Shown here piece by piece: positions 6,575 to 10,179 of a DNA stretch of 10,179 bases. The DNA comes from Verrucomicrobiota bacterium. Its GTDB lineage: Bacteria > Verrucomicrobiota > Kiritimatiellia > CAIQIC01 > Lenti-01. Location: positions 1 to 10,179 of the forward strand of contig DMJA01000023.1 of the NCBI GenBank assembly GCA_003451935.1, read 5' to 3'. The stretch's first letter is position 1; each line of letters begins with the position of its first letter. The position numbers and the translations under genes are program-made. Below the pieces are notes generated by a model. That model had not been told where the DNA came from. It was given only the letters and a program-made list of their open reading frames with translations, and ran no database searches.

Positions 6575-8011
6575 CTAGGAAACGACTTCCTCGTGCAGGG
6601 TGATCACCCGCGGCTTGCTCAGGCGGCGGCAGAATTCGTCGGTGGTCGAGAGATGCTCGCGCAACTGCGTGAAGGACTTTTGGAACTCCTCCGCCCCGGC
6701 GATGCCCGCCATGGCGCGCTCCAGCGCCTGTTCGACCTTGAGCAGTTCCTGGATCTTCGCGCCCAGGTCCATGATGGTGCCGATCTGTTGCTCCACAACC
6801 CCGGCGGCATTCGCCGCCTTCTGCAGGCTTTCGCCCAGCGTGGCCTGGATGCCGTCGGCGCTGCGCGCGTACCGGTCGGCCATTTCGGCCGCCCGCGCGT
6901 GGGCATGCTCCATGGCCTTGGCCAAAGATTGGACCTCCTCGTCGGTGGCCGTCTTTCGCACCGCCACATAGCGATCGGTCAATTCGTCGAACTGCTTCTT
7001 CAGCTCCAGCCCCGCCTTCTCGATCGAGACGGAGAAAACCTCCTCGTAGCGGTCCGGGTCGGGAATGTAGCGGCGGAAGGCGGCCTCGATCGAATCCTCG
7101 AGGTTCTCGATCACGACCGGCTGCTGCTCGGCCGAGGGCAGGCGCCGGACGAAATGCTCGTCCAGGTAGATGTCCACCTCGGCCATGAACGTCCCCTCGC
7201 GGCGCATGAGCGACGTCAAGGGAAACTGGATCAGCGTCACCAGCGTCAGCGCGAGGAACGTCGTGTCGAACGCGACGCCCAGGCTGATCGTCACCTGCGC
7301 GATGGCGCCTTTGATGGCCGACAGTTCCGCCGAGCCCGACAGGAAGTCGGCGAACCCGCCGACGGCCGCGCCCAGTCCTTGCACCGTTCCGATGAACCCC
7401 AAGATCGGGATGACCCACAACATGAGGCGCGCGATGGTGAACGACTGGTCCGACGAGGCGATGTCGCGCGAGTTTTCCGTGCCAATCCAGCCGCTCACAC
7501 GGCCCAAATCCTTCGTGGCGATCCACAAACCCAAAGCCCGGTCCAACCGGCTCAGCAGGATGCTCGTCTTGTCTTCCCCCGAATCGCGGAGGCGTTTGCG
7601 GAGCTGCTGGATCTCCTCTTCGCTGTCCATGTTGACGCCCCGGATCTCAGCCGTGTCTTCGTTGATGTGCTTGATCTGGTACTTGAGCTTCCGGTTCTTC
7701 TGGAAGATGAAAAACACAATGACAAAGAAGCTGAGCAGTTCCAGCCACTGAATGGGACCGCGTTGATTCAGCAGTCCGTGGATATACCGGATCAACCCCG
7801 TATGGTGGGCCTTGTCCGCAAAATAGAAGGCGACGCACAGAAGGGTGGTGGCGATGATCGAGCCAATGATCTGGACCCAGAAGGGCACATCGGTGTTGGG
7901 ACGGGAAGAAACCAGCCCCTCTTCCAGTTCTTCCACCTTCCCCTCGGCATCGGCATTTGCCTGTGCGCCACCGGGTTGCTCGACCACTTCGTCTTCTTTG
8001 TCCTTGGCCAT
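6575..8011 (-). CDS. MotA/TolQ/ExbB-type proton channel protein with long helical tail
   Basis: A 478-residue inner-membrane protein, predicted to form the ion channel that drives partner ExbD/TolR-like rods. Counting from ATG 8011: acidic cytoplasmic N-terminus (1-42), helices at 45-65 and 88-104, a charged cytoplasmic region (105-190), then the channel helices at 194-217 and 235-263. The family signature is IPILGFIGTVQGL (201-213, pore Thr209) and GVAFDTTFLAL (245-255). The positive residues after helices 2 and 4 place both ends inside, a MotA-like four-helix topology. Residues 264-478 are a long, largely helical cytoplasmic tail ending in PRVITLHEE. E. coli ExbB and TolQ are about half this size. 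A GTG at 8020 would add three residues; I prefer ATG 8011, which has AGGTG 6 nt upstream. It heads the five-gene cluster. ZorA of Zorya has a similar channel-plus-tail plan. Confidence 0.85.
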   Translation of the reverse strand: MAKDKEDEVVEQPGGAQANADAEGKVEELEEGLVSSRPNTDVPFWVQIIGSIIATTLLCVAFYFADKAHHTGLIRYIHGLLNQRGPIQWLELLSFFVIVFFIFQKNRKLKYQIKHINEDTAEIRGVNMDSEEEIQQLRKRLRDSGEDKTSILLSRLDRALGLWIATKDLGRVSGWIGTENSRDIASSDQSFTIARLMLWVIPILGFIGTVQGLGAAVGGFADFLSGSAELSAIKGAIAQVTISLGVAFDTTFLALTLVTLIQFPLTSLMRREGTFMAEVDIYLDEHFVRRLPSAEQQPVVIENLEDSIEAAFRRYIPDPDRYEEVFSVSIEKAGLELKKQFDELTDRYVAVRKTATDEEVQSLAKAMEHAHARAAEMADRYARSADGIQATLGESLQKAANAAGVVEQQIGTIMDLGAKIQELLKVEQALERAMAGIAGAEEFQKSFTQLREHLSTTDEFCRRLSKPRVITLHEEVVS

Positions 8012-8145
8012 ATCTTGCACCTGCCCTTTACCTCGACACGTGGAGCCGACCCCATGGCCGGCAATTGCTTATGAAGATTTGCAAAAACAACGGCTTCCGT
8101 CGATAAGAAATTACCGCCATTTCCGCCCGGGAACCGAAACGGAAT
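8012..8145. other. Intergenic leader of the channel-rod cluster
   Basis: This 134-nt gap lies between the glycosyltransferase stop and the channel-protein start and contains an AT-rich patch (8060-8112). It holds a weak terminator candidate and one arm of an inverted repeat. I found no convincing -35/-10 pair for the cluster, though its promoter most likely lies here. Confidence 0.5.
8083..8102 (-). terminator. Weak intrinsic terminator candidate after the glycosyltransferase
   Basis: On the minus strand CGACGG (8102-8097), loop AAG and CCGTTG (8093-8088) form a 6-bp stem with one G-U pair. Five T (8087-8083) follow directly. It would separate the YfhO/glycosyltransferase operon from the channel cluster. 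The stem is short, so the call is tentative. Confidence 0.35.
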
Positions 8146-8181
8146 TCACTTCGTCTTCTCGCTGAAATCCGTTCCCGGGCG
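8124..8181. repeat. 11-bp inverted repeat spanning the glycosyltransferase stop
   Basis: CGCCCGGGAAC (8124-8134) is the exact reverse complement of GTTCCCGGGCG (8171-8181), with 36 nt between. The stop codon lies in the loop. No T run follows on either strand, so it is not a standard terminator; it may stabilise the 3' end of the transcript. Confidence 0.45.
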
Positions 8182-9180
8182 AAACCCTTCCGCCCATTCC
8201 GCCAAGCCGTAGGCCAGGTGCATCCACGGAATCATCGCCAGCAGCCAGAAGTCGCCTGTCCGCCGCGTCGTGGCGACCGTTTCCACGGCCACCGCCAGCG
8301 CCATCAGCACATACAGTCCCAGATCGGCCGCCAGCAGCCACCCCGCCCAAGGGAAAAATGGTGCCAGCGCCGCCAGTGCCGCCGTCCCCCCCACCCAGAT
8401 TCCCGGCACCAGCGGCAAGGGATTGAACGACACCCCCCCCCGCAACAGCCGGATCCGCGTCGCCCCGTATCCCCACATCTGCCGCCAGAACCGCGCCAGC
8501 GACTGCCGCGGATAGTGCTTCACCCACGCCGCCGGCGCGAACACCAGCTTCCACCCCGCCTTTTCGGTGCGGAAGGCCGCGATCATCTCCTCGCCCGGAT
8601 AGAAGTCCGCCGGAAATCCCCCCATCTGCGCGAACGCCTCCCGCCGATACGCCGCGTTGCAGCCAATGATCCGGTCCCAATCCACCGCGTAGGTCGCCGC
8701 CCGGTTCTGCTGGTACCGCTCCGCCACGTAGCCCGCCGCCCGCGACGACAGCGCCAAACCCGCCAGCCGTCCGATCCGGTTGATGTCGTCCGGAACCAGG
8801 CTCGGTCCGCTGGCCAACCCGACTTTTTCATCCGCGAACGGCTCCACAATGCGCTTGGGCCAATCCCCCGCCACCACCACGTCGTCGTCCAGGAACGCGA
8901 TCAGCGGAGCCTTTGCCCCCGCCGCGCCCTCGTTTTTCTTGCGGCTCGAGTCGCCCGTCTCGAATTGGATGTCCAGATGGCGGATGTTCCCATGCTTCCC
9001 GCAAATCTCCCGCAGTCGCGCGGCCACGCCCGCATCCGGCACCCGCCCGGCCACGATCACCTCGATCCCTTCGAATCCTTCCGACGCCACCAGCGATTCC
9101 AGCGTACGGATCAGGATGTCCCTCCCCATCGTCGGAATCACCACCGACAGGAACGGAACCGGCTCGCCCGCCTCGCTCAC
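8146..9180 (-). CDS. Membrane-anchored family 2 glycosyltransferase
   Basis: A 344-residue glycosyltransferase expected to add a sugar to a lipid-linked or surface glycan at the cytoplasmic face of the membrane. The GT-A domain has LSVVIPTMGRD (11-21), EVIVAG (40-45), the DxD motif FLDDDVV (96-102), a GCNAAYRREAF element (173-183) and YPGEEM (194-199), where the acceptor-site acidic pair lies. RFWRQMWGYGATR (230-242) follows, and then three hydrophobic segments at about 257-277, 279-300 and 311-327. The GTG start at 9180 overlaps the previous stop as GTGA, with AGGAGG 4 nt upstream. A longer frame exists to 9291 but its extra 37 residues are Ala/Gly/Arg-rich and lie on the upstream gene. A run of nine G on the coding strand (8441-8433) encodes part of RGGV at 247-250. 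Substrate unknown. Confidence 0.9.
   Translation of the reverse strand: MSEAGEPVPFLSVVIPTMGRDILIRTLESLVASEGFEGIEVIVAGRVPDAGVAARLREICGKHGNIRHLDIQFETGDSSRKKNEGAAGAKAPLIAFLDDDVVVAGDWPKRIVEPFADEKVGLASGPSLVPDDINRIGRLAGLALSSRAAGYVAERYQQNRAATYAVDWDRIIGCNAAYRREAFAQMGGFPADFYPGEEMIAAFRTEKAGWKLVFAPAAWVKHYPRQSLARFWRQMWGYGATRIRLLRGGVSFNPLPLVPGIWVGGTAALAALAPFFPWAGWLLAADLGLYVLMALAVAVETVATTRRTGDFWLLAMIPWMHLAYGLAEWAEGFRPGTDFSEKTK
8433..8441 (-). repeat. Nine-G homopolymer inside the glycosyltransferase gene
   Basis: The plus strand has nine C, so the coding strand has nine G, at codons 247-250. It is in frame in this sequence. A gain or loss of one base would remove the membrane-anchoring third of the protein. 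Confidence 0.9.
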
Positions 9181-10179
9181 GCCGCCTCCTCTTTCCGGCG
9201 GCGCGGCACCGCCAGCGCCACGGCGGCCCCCAGACCGGCCAAGAGCCCCGCGCCTTGCAACAGCGTCGGCAGCATGGGCGGCGCATACCACATGGCGACC
9301 TCGTGCGTCCGCGCCTCCTCCAGCGCGATCCCCTGGAACATGTAGTCCACCCGCAGCACCGGCTTGGGCTCGCCGTTGACCGTCGCCTTCCAGTTCGGAT
9401 CGAATTTCTCCGCGACGCGGATCACGACCGGCCCGTGGTTTTTCACCGTGAACTCGTACCGCCCCGGCACCAACCGCGTGATGGCCACTTCCGGCGGAGG
9501 GCCCGGATCACCCAACGGTGGCGCCGACACCACGCTGCCCGGCGCCAGCAGCACGGAGGTGAACGGCATGAACGCCGGATCCGCCAGCGTCTTCAGCGCC
9601 TCCGCGTCCTCCACCACTCGCCATGATTGGACTGCCGCCACCCGCGGGGGAGTCTTCTTCATTTTCAGCACCACCTCCGGCGCATCCAGCGATGACTTGA
9701 CACTGCGCGTCCCCACTCCGCCCCGTCCGTCGTCAAACGGCTGGTACGCCCACGCCAGCTCCAACTGCGAGGTCCACGCCGGATTCGCCAGCAATTGCTT
9801 GGCCACCGGCCCGTGCGCCAGCACGTGGCTCACCGCCGTCAGCTGCCACATCCGCACCGGATCCTTCACCGCATTCCAGAACGCCGTGTAATCCGCCGGT
9901 GGCCGCGGCAATTGCGTCACATTGACCGACGGAATTCCATGGTATGGAAATAGATACGTCAACCACAAATTGTAGAAACCATCCTGCCCCGCCATCGCCG
10001 TCCGGTTGGGACCGATCTCGCGCTTGAGGTAGCGAACCAGGTCGTTTTCCGCCACGTAGCCCGGCGGCATCGTCTGGATGTAGTGCGGCGCCAAAATCAC
10101 CGCCGCGTCGAACACCACCACCAGCGCCGGCAGCCACGCCGCCCATGAATTTTTCCACACTGTGGAAAACTTTTTTCCA
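9177..10179 (-). CDS. YfhO-like membrane protein, C-terminal part (start lies beyond right edge)
   Basis: The frame is open to the right edge, so the 333 visible residues are probably the C-terminal part of a larger multi-pass protein. YfhO-family proteins are large GT-C-like membrane proteins; in Gram-positive bacteria they are linked to glycosylation of lipoteichoic acid, elsewhere to unspecified surface glycans. Seen here are a basic loop then a helix (LPALVVVFDAAVILAP, visible 16-31), a long extracytoplasmic domain, and the family-like end EKFDPNWKATVNGEPKPVLR (257-276). A last helix (about 303-323) and a basic RRRKEE tail follow. GTG 10160 could be read as a start, but it has no ribosome site and would begin just before a late-family segment. 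It overlaps the downstream glycosyltransferase by GTGA, so the two are translationally coupled and likely act together. Confidence 0.7.
   Translation of the reverse strand, partial: GKKFSTVWKNSWAAWLPALVVVFDAAVILAPHYIQTMPPGYVAENDLVRYLKREIGPNRTAMAGQDGFYNLWLTYLFPYHGIPSVNVTQLPRPPADYTAFWNAVKDPVRMWQLTAVSHVLAHGPVAKQLLANPAWTSQLELAWAYQPFDDGRGGVGTRSVKSSLDAPEVVLKMKKTPPRVAAVQSWRVVEDAEALKTLADPAFMPFTSVLLAPGSVVSAPPLGDPGPPPEVAITRLVPGRYEFTVKNHGPVVIRVAEKFDPNWKATVNGEPKPVLRVDYMFQGIALEEARTHEVAMWYAPPMLPTLLQGAGLLAGLGAAVALAVPRRRKEEAA
9185..9190 (-). promoter_or_regulatory. Shine-Dalgarno site that sets the glycosyltransferase GTG start
   Basis: AGGAGG on the minus strand ends 4 nt before GTG 9180, inside the last codons of the YfhO-like gene. 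The same spacing is seen at the ACT gene and dapL, which supports this start over the longer frame. Confidence 0.85.
10151..10169. repeat. Near-perfect palindrome of two DnaA-box-like 9-mers
   Basis: TTTTCCACA (10151-10159) and its reverse complement TGTGGAAAA (10161-10169) are separated by one base. Each fits the relaxed DnaA-box pattern TTWTNCACA. The site lies in an AT-rich patch within the open frame of the YfhO-like gene. The palindrome is certain, its function is not. Confidence 0.6.

Noticed and set aside
2998..8011. Zorya anti-phage system
   Set aside because: The channel protein resembles ZorA in plan, but there is no OmpA/MotB-type ZorB, no ZorC and no ZorD/ZorE helicase or nuclease. 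The rods are ExbD-like with an exported propeller instead.
6401..8074. Plus-strand open frame of 557 codons opposite the channel gene
   Set aside because: The composition is biased and no domain is recognisable. The opposite strand encodes a clear MotA/TolQ/ExbB signature, so this is a mirror frame.
8012..8145. Promoter of the channel-rod cluster
   Set aside because: CATAAG-like -10 candidates in the AT-rich patch lack a matching -35. The promoter is probably here but could not be placed.
8218..9345. Plus-strand open frame of 375 codons opposite the glycosyltransferase
   Set aside because: The product is Arg/His/Pro-rich, without motifs. The minus strand has a complete GT-A domain with DxD.

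Overview
The window is GC-rich DNA (roughly 60% by eye) from a Gram-negative-type bacterium. A DapL-type lysine/diaminopimelate pathway, an ExbB/ExbD-like energy-coupling cluster with an exported beta-propeller, and dense leftward operons suggest a member of the PVC group (Verrucomicrobiota, Kiritimatiellota or relatives). No rRNA, tRNA or other marker is present to prove that. Ten protein genes fill almost the whole window. Nine lie on the minus strand and one (an azoreductase-like flavoprotein) on the plus strand. I saw no tRNA, rRNA, CRISPR array, insertion sequence or integrase.

Layout from left to right. (1) Positions 1-2133, minus strand: an operon of dapL (LL-diaminopimelate aminotransferase), a 137-residue tandem ACT-domain protein and the start of a family 2 glycosyltransferase that runs off the left edge. 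A sigma70-like promoter lies at 2166-2193 with an AACCG/CGGTT repeat cluster in it. (2) Positions 2307-2945, plus strand: a single FMN-dependent NADH-azoreductase-type gene, closed by a strong intrinsic terminator at 2961-2991. (3) Positions 2998-8011, minus strand: a tight five-gene cluster. In transcription order it holds a four-helix MotA/TolQ/ExbB-type channel protein with a long helical tail, an exported beta-propeller protein with a Pro/Ala/Glu-rich tail, two single-helix ExbD/TolR-like proteins that are paralogues of each other, and a small CxxCxxCC (YkgJ-type) metal-binding protein. (4) Positions 8146-10179, minus strand: a YfhO-like membrane protein, cut by the right edge, overlapping by GTGA a membrane-anchored family 2 glycosyltransferase that contains a run of nine G. 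This pair probably acts in cell-surface glycan or glycolipid assembly.

The cluster in region 3 is the most interesting part. Its content parallels Tol-Pal (TolQ, TolR, TolB: channel, stator rod, periplasmic beta-propeller), but the proteins differ strongly from Tol. The two ExbD-like proteins align without a gap over the membrane helix and differ at the key position: Asp14 in one, Asn14 in the other. This suggests a proton-driven envelope machine with an asymmetric rod pair. Its task cannot be read from the sequence.
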